Assembly: GCF_020215705.1 (NCBI RefSeq)
Contig: NZ_JAIWNB010000004.1
Span: 124,001 to 188,000, forward strand
Direction: 5' to 3'
Length of the DNA: 64,000 bases
From: Nonomuraea aurantiaca
GTDB taxonomy: Bacteria > Actinomycetota > Actinomycetes > Streptosporangiales > Streptosporangiaceae
The notes under the pieces are model-generated. The model saw only the letters and a list, made by a program, of their open reading frames with translations. It did no database searches and was not told the DNA's origin. This document shows, piece after piece, positions 56,567 through 64,000 of this stretch. The position numbers were made by a program, and so were the translations under genes. Position 1 is the stretch's first letter, and the number at the start of each line of letters is the position of its first letter.

Positions 56567-56721
56567 AACGGCCACCGCCTTTGCGCCCGGTGCCCGGATC
56601 AACAGGACCGCGCGCCACACACCCCTCCCTCTACCGCCTCAAACCTCTCACTGTGTCAAACACCACAATGTCGGGAATTGATCTCTAGAGAACCTGTGCC
56701 CAAGAATCCCCGGAGGCGTAC

Positions 56722-57435
56722 TTGAGCACAAAGGAAACGGTCGCCCTCCTGGCAGGGGGCGTCCTGGTCGTCTCCCTCGTCGGCGGCACCAAGACCAGCC
56801 CGGCCACCGCGGCCAGCCCGCTCACCAACACCAGCGGAACCCGCCCAGGGCTCGCCCCCATCGCCACCGACGCCGACCGGGCCAGCGCCCGCACCCTCAT
56901 CAAGCGGCTCCGGGTCAAGGGCCGCGGCCCCAAGACCGGCTACGAGCGCACCAGGTACGGCGACAACTGGGCCGACACCGCCACCGGCGTCCCGTACGCC
57001 CGCAACGGCTGCCGCACCCGCGACGACCTGCTCGCCCGCGACGGCCACGACGTCAAGTATCGCCAGGGCTCCCGGTGCGAGGTCGTCTCCCTCATCCTGA
57101 CCGACCCCTACACCGGCCGGACCATCGACTGGCGCAAGGACCACGCCGACGAGATCCAGGTCGACCATGTCATCCCGCTCGCCTACGGCTGGCGGATGGG
57201 CACGCCGCGCTGGTCGATGTCCAAGCGCGTCGACTTCGCCAACGACCCGCTCAACCTGCTGCCCGTCGACGGCGCCGCCAACGAGCAGAAGGACGCCTCA
57301 GGGCCGGCGGGCTGGCTCCCGCCGCAACACCGCATCCGCTGCGCCTACGTCACCCGCTTCGCCCAGGTCGCGCTCAAGTACGACCTGCCCGTCACCCGCG
57401 CGGACAAGAACGCCATGCTCGCCCAGTGCCGCTGA
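56722..57435 (+). CDS. Secreted HNH-family (DUF1524-like) endonuclease
   Basis: 237 residues from the TTG at 56722 (GGAGG 6 nt upstream). Signal peptide ETVALLAGGVLVVSLVGG, then a basic mature region. Nuclease core: QVDHVIPLAYGWRMG (DH-x-P), FANDPLNLLPVDGAANEQK and GPAGWLPP, the standard GmrSD/DUF1524-type secreted nuclease pattern of actinobacteria. Four cysteines may form disulfides. Likely degrades extracellular DNA for nutrients or is a self-secreted nuclease. Confidence 0.92.
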   Translation: MSTKETVALLAGGVLVVSLVGGTKTSPATAASPLTNTSGTRPGLAPIATDADRASARTLIKRLRVKGRGPKTGYERTRYGDNWADTATGVPYARNGCRTRDDLLARDGHDVKYRQGSRCEVVSLILTDPYTGRTIDWRKDHADEIQVDHVIPLAYGWRMGTPRWSMSKRVDFANDPLNLLPVDGAANEQKDASGPAGWLPPQHRIRCAYVTRFAQVALKYDLPVTRADKNAMLAQCR

Positions 57436-57457
57436 CCACCGCCACGCAGAGCACGTC

Positions 57458-58291
57458 TCAGAGCACGTCGATCCACTCGAAACCGTTCTTGAACGTCAGC
57501 TGGGCCAGGGTGCGCTGCCCCTGGGCGTTGGGGTGGAAGTAGTCCCACTTGCTGATGTGGTCGAGCGTGAACGGGTAGGAGAACACCGCGCCCCCGTCCG
57601 TACGGCACGCGGGTCCCAGCGTCGCGCACGCCTCGGCGGCCTCGTGGTTGTAGGCCATCACCCGCGCCCGCACCCGGGCCCGCCGCGCCACGTCCGCGGG
57701 CTTGGCCGACGAAGGTGAGGCGAGCATCGTGGGGCAGATCCGGCCGAGCGTCCAGAACGTGCGCGCCAGCGCGTTGCCCTTGCCGACCTGCCACAACCGG
57801 CGCAGGTCGGGAATGCTGGCGAAGAACACCCTGACCCCCGGCATCCCGGCCCGCAACTCCGCCAGAGCCGCGTCGAGCCGCTGCCGGTAGACCCGCACGG
57901 GCGTCATGTCCTTCTCCGCCGGCTTGCAGGCGTCCTGGGCACCGATGAGGATGGTGACGTATGTCGCCTTGGCGGTGATCGCCTGCTTCACCTGATTCAT
58001 CAGGTCCGCGCTCGTCGACCCGGGCACCGCGAAGTTGCGGTTGTGCCCCACGATCGACCGGCTCAGCCCGGCCAGCCGCAGGTAGTGGCTGGTCACCTCG
58101 GCGTTGTCCCCCGCCGACCAGGAGCGGGAGGTGCACGAGACGTACCAGCCGCAGGCGTTGAACCCCGCTGAGACCGAGTCTCCCAACGCCGCCATGACTT
58201 CTGGGACAGGCTCCGCCGAGGACGCGTGGGCCGTCCCGGAACCGAGAAGAACGAGGGCAGCGGCGCAGAGGGGTGCGAGACGAGTGATCAT
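57458..58291 (-). CDS. Secreted SGNH/GDSL-type hydrolase
   Basis: 277 residues from the ATG at 58291; a TTG at 58300 is possible. Signal peptide APLCAAALVLLGSGTAHA. Block I AALGDSVSAGFNAC with the nucleophile Ser; block III-type TILIGAQDAC, where the usual GxND Asn is replaced (GAQD); block V DYFHPNAQGQRTLA with the DxxH pair. Cysteines (CGWYVSC, CPT, CATLGPAC) suggest disulfides. The family includes secreted lipases and esterases such as SCO lipase. Convergent with the nuclease gene. Confidence 0.9.
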   Translation of the reverse strand: MITRLAPLCAAALVLLGSGTAHASSAEPVPEVMAALGDSVSAGFNACGWYVSCTSRSWSAGDNAEVTSHYLRLAGLSRSIVGHNRNFAVPGSTSADLMNQVKQAITAKATYVTILIGAQDACKPAEKDMTPVRVYRQRLDAALAELRAGMPGVRVFFASIPDLRRLWQVGKGNALARTFWTLGRICPTMLASPSSAKPADVARRARVRARVMAYNHEAAEACATLGPACRTDGGAVFSYPFTLDHISKWDYFHPNAQGQRTLAQLTFKNGFEWIDVL

Positions 58292-58508
58292 GCGGCCCAA
58301 AGTAGGGATGGGCGCGGAGGCCGACTATGTCGTCAAGGCAACATCTGCCATCTCGGGACCGTGTTCATATCGCTGCTTGACAGTCTCGGTGCGATGGGGA
58401 TGCTCCGAATATCATGCGGGTTCCCCCGTTATCTGGGTTCATTGACCGTAACCGGTCATTCACGGGGGTCCCAGTCGAACGTGTTCAGTTCCCGCATAGA
58501 GTGTCTGG

Positions 58509-59753
58509 GTGAGTGTCGCGCTCGGAACAACCCGCCCGCTACCGGTTCGCACCACCTCCATAGGTGACCCCGGTGACCTGCTGGCCTCCCTGCCCCGGAC
58601 CGCCGCCCCCTATGCCTGGATCCGGCACGGCGAAGGACTCGTCGGCTGGGGTGAGGCCGCGCGGGTGGCCGTGCCCGCAGGTCCCGACCGGTTCGCCTGG
58701 GCGAGCCGGTGGCTCGCCGACCTGTTCGGCGACGCCCACATGGACGGCTATTTCGACGGTCCCGGCGGCATGCCGGGCGTCGGGCCCGTCGCCTTCGGCT
58801 CCTTCACCTTCGACGAGAACGCGGCCGGCTCCGTCCTCGTCGTGCCGCAGGCGGTGCTCGCCCGGCGCGACGGCCGCGCCTGGCTCACCACCATCGGCGA
58901 CGCGCGCCTCGAACCCTTCACCCCCCTCCGCGACCCGGGCCGCATCAGTTACGGCGACGGCAGCCTGTCCGCCCCCGAATGGGAGCATGTCGTCGCCCAG
59001 GCCTCCCGGCGCATCCGCGAGGGCGAGCTGGAGAAGGTCGTCCTGGCCCGCGACCTGATCGCCACGGCCGAGCGGCCCATCGACGTACGCCTCCTGCTCG
59101 ACCGTCTCGCGCACCGCTATCCCGACTGCTACACCTTCTCCGTGGCCGGCCTCGTCGGCGCCACCCCCGAGCTGCTCATCCGGCGCACCGGCAAGGAGGT
59201 CGAGTCGCTCGTCCTGGCCGGCACCACGCCGCGCGGCTCCGGGCCGGCCGACGATCTGGCGCGCGGCGCGGCGCTGTTCGCCTCGGCCAAGGACCGGCAC
59301 GAGCACGAGTGCGCGATCGCGTCCGTACGCGAGACGCTCGCCCCGCTGTGCTCGTCGCTGCAGACGCCCGACGAGCCGGAGCTGCTCATGCTGCCCAACG
59401 TCCAGCACCTGGCCAGCCACGTCACCGGGCGCCTGGCCGACGGCGCGTCGGTGCTCGACGTGGTCGCCGCCATGCACCCGACCGCGGCCGTGGGCGGCAC
59501 GCCCACCGACACCGCCATCAAGGTGATCCGGGAGCTGGAGGGGATGGATCGCGCGGGCTACGCGGGGCCGGTCGGGTGGATCGACGCGCAGGGGGACGGG
59601 GAGTGGGGTATCGCGCTGCGGTCGGGGATCGTCCGGGGGCGCCGGGCGCGCCTGTTCGCGGGCGCCGGCATCATGGGCGACTCCGACCCGAGCTCCGAAC
59701 TCGCCGAGGCGCAGGCGAAGTTCCGCGTCATGCAGTACGCGCTCGAAGGATGA
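58509..59753 (+). CDS. Isochorismate synthase (MenF/DhbC-like)
   Basis: 414 residues from a GTG. Chorismate-binding enzyme core: EKVVLARDLIATAERPID, YTFSVAGLVGATPELLIRR, VLAGTTPRGSGPADDLARG, KDRHEHECAIASVRETL, NVQHLASHVTGRL, MHPTAAVGGTP and late LFAGAGIMGDSDPSSELAEAQAKFRVM. It converts chorismate to isochorismate for menaquinone or a catecholate siderophore. No other men or siderophore gene is beside it; stand-alone menF is usual in actinomycetes. Confidence 0.92.
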   Translation: MSVALGTTRPLPVRTTSIGDPGDLLASLPRTAAPYAWIRHGEGLVGWGEAARVAVPAGPDRFAWASRWLADLFGDAHMDGYFDGPGGMPGVGPVAFGSFTFDENAAGSVLVVPQAVLARRDGRAWLTTIGDARLEPFTPLRDPGRISYGDGSLSAPEWEHVVAQASRRIREGELEKVVLARDLIATAERPIDVRLLLDRLAHRYPDCYTFSVAGLVGATPELLIRRTGKEVESLVLAGTTPRGSGPADDLARGAALFASAKDRHEHECAIASVRETLAPLCSSLQTPDEPELLMLPNVQHLASHVTGRLADGASVLDVVAAMHPTAAVGGTPTDTAIKVIRELEGMDRAGYAGPVGWIDAQGDGEWGIALRSGIVRGRRARLFAGAGIMGDSDPSSELAEAQAKFRVMQYALEG

Positions 59754-59756
59754 CTT

Positions 59757-59846
59757 GCCGGTCTTCTGTCACAGCGCGGCCTTCTGTCACGGCGCGGTCA
59801 TCTGTCACAGCGCGGTCATCTGTTACGGCCTGATTTCCTGTTACGG
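59757..59846 (+). repeat. 18-bp tandem repeat, five copies
   Basis: Five contiguous 18-bp units of the form CGCGGTCATCTGTCACAG (59757, 59775, 59793, 59811, 59829), starting 4 bp after the isochorismate synthase stop. The last unit is degenerate. Confidence 0.9.
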
Positions 59847-59944
59847 CACAGCACGGGAGGGCCCAGACGCCGTACATGGCTGAGGGCCTCCAGGGACACG
59901 GCCGCTGAGCCCGCACAGGGTCGGCCGCCGTTACGGCCGCGTTC

Positions 59945-60565
59945 TTAGCCGGCTACGTGGATTCTGTTGCCCGGCGTCACCTGAGCCCTGCCTGCCGTCA
60001 GGGTGGCCAGCCAGTCCGTGAAGGCGGCCGTCTCGTCGTCCGCCACCGCCACCGTGAAGACGACCTTACTGCCGTAGGACACCTCCCTGATGGGGTGTCT
60101 CGATGCCCTGAGGTCGTTCTCTATGCGGCCCGCCTGGTCGTGGGCCACCGTCACCTGAATGAGGGTCGCCGGGATCATCCTGGTCGGTCGTGCCTGGTCC
60201 AGGGTCTCCGTCACCGCGGAGCTGTAGGCGCGGACCAGGCCGCCGGCGCCCAGGAGGGTGCCGCCGAAGTAGCGGGTCACCACCGCAACCACGTCGTTGA
60301 AGCCTCTGCCGGTCAGGGCCTGGAGCATGGGGGTGCCCGCCGTGCCACCTGGTTCGCCGTCGTCGTCGCCCTTCCGGTGGTCGCCGATCACGTAGGCCGT
60401 GCAGTTGTGGGAGGCGCTCGGGTGCAGGTGGCGGCGGTCGGCGATGAAGGCCGAGGCTTCCGCGGGTGTCCTCGCCGGGGCGACCGCGCAGACGAACCTG
60501 GAGCGACGGGCCTCCGTCTCGTGCTCGATGGCGGCGCTGAGGGTGAGGTAGGAGGACACGTCCAC
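59945..60565 (-). CDS. YigZ/IMPACT-family protein
   Basis: 206 residues from a GTG. The N-terminal IMPACT/UPF0029 domain shows RRSRFVCAVAPARTPAEASAFI, HPSASHNCTAYVIGDH, DDGEPGGTAGTPML, VVAVVTRYFGGTLLGAGGLVRAYSSAV; a C-terminal EF-G-like domain follows (YGSKVVFTVAVADDE). Found in most bacteria; the eukaryotic relative regulates translation. Length and motifs are normal. Exact bacterial role unknown. Confidence 0.93.
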   Translation of the reverse strand: MDVSSYLTLSAAIEHETEARRSRFVCAVAPARTPAEASAFIADRRHLHPSASHNCTAYVIGDHRKGDDDGEPGGTAGTPMLQALTGRGFNDVVAVVTRYFGGTLLGAGGLVRAYSSAVTETLDQARPTRMIPATLIQVTVAHDQAGRIENDLRASRHPIREVSYGSKVVFTVAVADDETAAFTDWLATLTAGRAQVTPGNRIHVAG

Positions 60566-60621
60566 AGATTAGTGCTCGCCGGACAGGCCCTTCGGGCTGG
60601 CATCCCCCGCCCGGACGTCCA

Positions 60622-62094
60622 TCATGGGCTGCGACCGCTCTCCGTACCGACGCTTTCCGCTGAGGCTGACGCTGGTGCCGAGGGCGAGCCCACGCCACGT
60701 GACCGGTCCATCTGCCGCCATTCACGGCGCAACCCGGTCAGCCCGATGCTGAGGAAGTAGACCGCCCCGCACGTGACCAGCACCGGCGGCAGTCCGGCGG
60801 CGGCCACCGCCGCGCCGGCCATGAGCCCGCCCAGGGGAATCCCGGCGAAGGCCAGCGAGTCTCCCAGGGCGTTGACCCGCCCCAGGAGCCGCCGCGGCAC
60901 CCGCTCGAACAAGATCGCGCCCAGGATCGGGTTGATGAGCCCCGCGCCGAGGCCGCTCAGCGCGAACACGACCAGCATCGCCCAAACCGGCGCGTCCATC
61001 GCCAGGACCAGGAACCTCGGCGGCCCCGCCACCAGGAAGGCCACGAAGAACACGACCCGCCGCCGCATCCGATGCGCCACCGCGGCGGCCACCAGGCTCC
61101 CGCCGACCGCCGCCAATCCCATGACGCCGCTGTTCAGCCCGATCACGGCCGGGCCGTGGCCGGACTCCCGGGCCCACACCGGGACGAGTACCTGGGCGAA
61201 GGCGGCGTCCAGCAGGTTCGTCACGGCGACCATGAGGGTGAGGGCCAGCAGTATCGGCTCGGCGCGCAGAAAGGCGACCCCCTCGGCGAACCGCCGCCAA
61301 TAGCCTGCCGCCCGCTCCCCCTCGCCACCCGCCGAATCACGGGCCGGGTCCTCCCCAGGCTCCCGTACAGGACTCGGCCCGCCCTGGGTGTCTGGCGTCC
61401 GCCCGGGGACCGAGCTGCCCTTAGTCTCTTGCGTCCGCCCGGGGACCGGGCTTCCCTGGGTCTCTGGCGTCCGGACGGGGAGCGGTGCGTCCGCGTACGG
61501 TGCCTGGGCGCGTGGCAGCGTCCACACGATGACGACGGAGCCGAGCGTGAAGCAGGCCCCGCTGACCGCCAGCCCCACCAGCGGACCGGCCAACGCCACC
61601 AGCGCCCCGCCCATCGCCGGACCCAACGTGGCGGCCAGCCGTTCAGTCACGCCCGACAGTGCCGCGGCCCGCTCCAGCGGTATCCGGCCATGATCGGCCG
61701 CCTCCGGCACCATGATCTCCTTGGCCAGGTCGCCGGGCCCGCGAGCCGCGCCGATCAGCGCCACCAGCCCGAGCAAAGCCGGGAAGGCCAGCAGATCGCG
61801 CGCGTGCAGCAGAGCCACGGCCCCGGCCCCGGCGGCGCTCACCACGTCGGCGACCCACGAGACCCGGCGCGGGCCCAGGTGATCGACCAGCGGCCCCGCG
61901 AGCAGCTTGACCAGGACGTACGGAGCCATCTCGCAGAAGGCCACGAGCCCGGTCATGGCGGCGCTGCCGGTCGTGACGAGCACGAACCACGGCAGCGCGA
62001 TGGCCGAGACCCGGGTGCCGGTCAGCGACGTCGCCATGGCGGCCAGAACGCCGGCCAGCGGGCGTAAGGACCGCCCGGTCACAGGAGGAGTCAT
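60622..62094 (-). CDS. MFS transporter
   Basis: 490 residues with about 12 membrane helices, of the MFS_3/enterobactin-exporter-like type: first helices LRPLAGVLAAMATSLTGTRV and TGLVAFCEMAPYVLVKLLAG, then DHLGPRRVSWVAD (motif A-like). The central cytoplasmic loop carries three 12-residue repeats (RTPETQGSPVPG type). The ATG overlaps the ArsR stop (ATGA). ArsR-MFS operons usually encode inducible efflux of a drug or metabolite; substrate unknown. Confidence 0.92.
   Translation of the reverse strand: MTPPVTGRSLRPLAGVLAAMATSLTGTRVSAIALPWFVLVTTGSAAMTGLVAFCEMAPYVLVKLLAGPLVDHLGPRRVSWVADVVSAAGAGAVALLHARDLLAFPALLGLVALIGAARGPGDLAKEIMVPEAADHGRIPLERAAALSGVTERLAATLGPAMGGALVALAGPLVGLAVSGACFTLGSVVIVWTLPRAQAPYADAPLPVRTPETQGSPVPGRTQETKGSSVPGRTPDTQGGPSPVREPGEDPARDSAGGEGERAAGYWRRFAEGVAFLRAEPILLALTLMVAVTNLLDAAFAQVLVPVWARESGHGPAVIGLNSGVMGLAAVGGSLVAAAVAHRMRRRVVFFVAFLVAGPPRFLVLAMDAPVWAMLVVFALSGLGAGLINPILGAILFERVPRRLLGRVNALGDSLAFAGIPLGGLMAGAAVAAAGLPPVLVTCGAVYFLSIGLTGLRREWRQMDRSRGVGSPSAPASASAESVGTESGRSP
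61382..61489 (-). repeat. In-frame 36-bp tandem repeat, three copies
   Basis: Three contiguous 36-bp units (61382, 61418, 61454) encode 12-residue repeats in the central loop of the MFS transporter. Confidence 0.9.
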
Positions 62095-62669
62095 GGCAGA
62101 TCCGGCTCCGATCCGGCCGGCTCCGGCAGCAGGTGCATGACGAGCGACACGCGTTCGGCACCCTCAGCCGTCTCCTCGGACGCGTCACGCCGGTAGCGGT
62201 CGATCACGGACAGCAGTTCCTCACTGAGCCGCCCCGCCTCGTCCGGGGTGAGGCGGAGCGCCCAATGGCTGATGTCCAAGGCGTCGAACCAGGGGCGGGG
62301 CATGGTCTGCAGTTCGTTCAGCGCACGCTGTGTCAGCAGGCTGTGCGCTGCCGCCACGGAGCGCAGGTAGGCCATCAGCGCCTCAGGCTCCTGCCTGGCC
62401 ACATCGCTGGAGGTCAGCCGGGTCACCTCGTGCACCGCCCGCCACCACCGCTCCCTCGCGTTGCCGCGTTCGGTGTCCTCCTCGACGAAGCCCGCCGCCG
62501 CCAGCCTGCGCAGGTGGTAGCTGGCCGTACCGGAGTTGACACTGAGGCGCTCGGCCAGCCGAGTGGCCGTCGAAGGACCGTACTTGCGCAGTAACTGGAG
62601 CAGTTCCACCCGCACCGGGTGGGCGAGGGCCCGGAGGCCCTTGGCATCGAGAACGACGACTGATGGCAT
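62091..62669 (-). CDS. ArsR-like winged-helix regulator
   Basis: 192 residues. Winged helix: LRALAHPVRVELLQLLRKYGPST, RLAERLSVNSGTASYHLRRLAAAGFVEE; similar overall to the regulator at 7392 (shared SYHLRRLAAxGxxEE and RERWW). No metal-binding cysteines. First gene of the operon with the MFS transporter, and preceded by an exceptionally long perfect inverted repeat, its likely operator. Confidence 0.92.
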   Translation of the reverse strand: MPSVVVLDAKGLRALAHPVRVELLQLLRKYGPSTATRLAERLSVNSGTASYHLRRLAAAGFVEEDTERGNARERWWRAVHEVTRLTSSDVARQEPEALMAYLRSVAAAHSLLTQRALNELQTMPRPWFDALDISHWALRLTPDEAGRLSEELLSVIDRYRRDASEETAEGAERVSLVMHLLPEPAGSEPDLP

Positions 62670-62681
62670 GCCCTCATCTTA

Positions 62682-62733
62682 GATTGCCAACATCTCTTCG
62701 CAAAGAGTTCTTCGCGAAGAGATGTTGGCAATC
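62682..62733. promoter_or_regulatory. Very long perfect inverted repeat (20-bp arms)
   Basis: Arms at 62682-62701 and 62714-62733 are perfect reverse complements (outer GATTGCCAACATC, inner TCTTCGC) with a 12-bp spacer that itself contains AAGAGTTCTT. It sits 12 bp before the ArsR start. Probably a multi-dimer operator; mRNA hairpin formation is also possible. Confidence 0.75.
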
Positions 62734-62798
62734 GTCTGCCCCGCCATCGACGTCCGTCCGCTAGTGCGCCTTTACATTGTAGATTTCATAGCGACGCA

Positions 62799-63050
62799 AA
62801 GTGCGATCCTGAATCCCCCTTCACCCCCTCGCCCCCCGAAGACCCTCCGGAGATCGGCGGCTATCGCCTGGTGGGGCACCTGGGAGCCGGTGGCATGGAG
62901 CAGGTCTACCTCGCCAGCACGCAGAGCGGCAGCCGACGAGGCGAAAGGCACGTCTTCGGCCAGAGCACGATCGGTCTCGTCAAGATGACGAAGGTCAGCG
63001 AGAGTGACAGTGACGACATCACTATGGACCTGACAGTCCGGCAGCGCTGA
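62799..63050 (+). pseudogene. Remnant of a Ser/Thr protein kinase N-terminus
   Basis: The frame without a usable start reads PPEIGGYRLVGHLGAGGMEQVYLAST, the P-loop strand of PknB-like kinases (GxGxxG before VYLA). It loses likeness after about 45 residues, before the catalytic Lys, and ends at 63050. The rest of the kinase is absent. It lies between the ArsR operon's inverted repeat and a TetR gene. Confidence 0.55.
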
Positions 63051-63067
63051 CGCCTACTCTTGAAGTC

Positions 63068-63646
63068 ATGTCCGTGACGCCCTTGCGGGGCGGGCCGGCG
63101 CGCGAGGCCGAGCTGCTCGGCGTCGTGCTCGATGTGCTGCGCGAAACCGGCTACGACCGGCTGACCATCGACGCCGTGGCCGCACGCGCCAAGGCGGGCA
63201 AGCACACCGTCTACCGGCGCTGGCCGTCCAAGGCGGAATTGGTGGTGGCGGCGTTCGTCAACGCCGTCTCCACCACGCCGGTGGCACCTGACACGGGTGA
63301 GCTGCGGGCCGATCTGCTCGGGCTGATGGAGTCGCTGGTGGCCGAGCTGGCCCGGCTGGGCGACATCGTCGCCGGCCTGGTCGGCGAGCTCCTGCACAAC
63401 GCCGACCTGGCCCGCGCGGTGCAGCAGAACTACGTCGCGACCCGCCGCCGGTTGACGCTGGAGGTCTTCGAGCGGGCCTGGAACAGGGGCGAGCTGTCCC
63501 GCAGCGCCGACACCGACCTGTTGTGGCAGGTGGGACCGGCGGTCCTGTTCTTCCGGGCACTGGTGAGCGGCGAGCCCGTCGACGGCGAACTGGCCCGGCG
63601 CCTCGTGGACCACGTCGTGCTACCCCTGGCACTCGATCGCCGATAG
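63068..63646 (+). CDS. TetR-family regulator
   Basis: 192 residues. HTH: REAELLGVVLDVLRETGYDR, TIDAVAARAKAGKHTVYRRWPSKAELVVAAF; the TVYRRWPSKAELV form and the C-terminal domain (WNRGELSRSADTDLLWQVGPAVLFFRALVSGEPVD) mark the TetR_C_16/SCO1712-like group. The upstream 20 bp are short, after a kinase remnant; no operator was recognised. Monocistronic; converges with the CGNR gene. Confidence 0.92.
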   Translation: MSVTPLRGGPAREAELLGVVLDVLRETGYDRLTIDAVAARAKAGKHTVYRRWPSKAELVVAAFVNAVSTTPVAPDTGELRADLLGLMESLVAELARLGDIVAGLVGELLHNADLARAVQQNYVATRRRLTLEVFERAWNRGELSRSADTDLLWQVGPAVLFFRALVSGEPVDGELARRLVDHVVLPLALDRR

Positions 63647-63751
63647 GCCTCCTCGCCACGCCTGCCCAACCCCGCGCCAGGCCCGTTCAGCCCTCGCTTA
63701 GCCACCGCCGACCGTCACATGGATCGAGACGGCCGCGTGACGAACCACCGC

Positions 63752-64000
63752 CTAGGACCGCCGCCGGGCGCGGTACGCGCTGGCCTTGGCGCGGTTCTGG
63801 CACGACAGCCCACAGAAGCGCCGCGAGGCGTTACGCGTCACGTCGAAGAAGACCAGCGAGCACCCCTCCGCCTCGCACGACCGGAGCCGCACCCCCTGCC
63901 CCACCCCGATCACCATGGCCAGCGCGGTGCCGATGTCGGCGGCCCAGGCTTCGACCAGCGAGGCCCCCGGCTGATGGAAGGCCAGCATGGGCGGCTCCCC
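63752..64000 (-). CDS. CGNR zinc-finger protein, cut by window edge
   Basis: The C-terminal 82 residues of a gene that starts beyond the window. Zinc-finger: CEAEGCSLVFFDVTRNASRRFCGLSC then QNRAKASAYRARRR, that is CxxxxC, C-x4-C and the NRAKxxAxRxR helix of the CGNR (DUF1470/ABATE) family. These proteins are thought to bind DNA as stress-type regulators. Confidence 0.9.
   Translation of the reverse strand, partial: GEPPMLAFHQPGASLVEAWAADIGTALAMVIGVGQGVRLRSCEAEGCSLVFFDVTRNASRRFCGLSCQNRAKASAYRARRRS

Overview
This is about 64 kb of very GC-rich DNA (third codon positions almost always G or C, many GTG and TTG starts, AGGAGG-type ribosome sites). The gene content points to a filamentous actinomycete: a wax ester synthase/DGAT, a DUF3040 protein, a DUF5335 protein, an Rv2578c-type radical SAM protein, a tricorn protease, a HelD/HelR-like helicase, a CGNR zinc-finger protein and many TetR, ArsR and PadR regulators. 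A Streptosporangiales (Nonomuraea-like) host is my inference; no rRNA or species marker is present. I saw no tRNA, rRNA, CRISPR array or intact transposon.

Layout. 0-9.5 kb: the 3' part of a large LuxR/LAL regulator, then a leftward operon of four flavin-dependent (LLM) monooxygenases joined by 4-bp overlaps. Two coupled micro-ORFs sit in this operon, which ends in a truncated ABC substrate-binding lipoprotein. ArsR and TetR regulators and a broken PIG-L deacetylase follow. 9.7-17.2 kb: a phosphotransferase behind a leader peptide and SD-sequestering hairpin, then two TetR/FAD-monooxygenase divergent modules separated by a broken hydrolase and an ArsR-SRPBCC pair. 17-29 kb: mixed accessory genes with clear decay. 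These include an HTH_42 protein, two small secreted proteins, LysR, a GntR and an MDR fragment that have both lost their 5' ends, a TetR with an SDR-hydrolase fusion under a matching operator, adenosine deaminase, and the wreck of a biosynthetic cluster (condensation-domain start, ACP, half an aminotransferase). 29.7-43 kb: an RpoD-type sigma factor, WS/DGAT, a second HTH_42 protein, an aminotransferase V protein, a tyrosine recombinase, a HelR-like helicase, a cytosolic-looking polysaccharide lyase 8, PadR plus a siderophore-interacting protein, and NUDIX.

43-64 kb looks more conserved: a possible structured leader RNA before a PlsC acyltransferase, a penicillin-binding protein, PadR, DUF3040, the radical SAM protein behind a LexA-like box, and a Tet(M)-family ribosomal protection protein behind an overlapping leader ORF. 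Next come tricorn protease, a GT4 glycosyltransferase, an HtrA-like protease, an HNH nuclease, an SGNH hydrolase, isochorismate synthase, a YigZ/IMPACT protein, an ArsR-MFS operon, TetR and a CGNR protein running off the end.

Three themes stand out. (1) Many resistance or catabolic genes have regulatory leaders: micro-ORFs, hairpins over ribosome sites, perfect operators. (2) At least six genes are decayed by deletions that left both flanks, so the first half of the window is an eroding accessory region. (3) Short tandem repeats are unusually common, both in-frame (polysaccharide lyase, ribosomal protection protein, MFS loop) and between genes.
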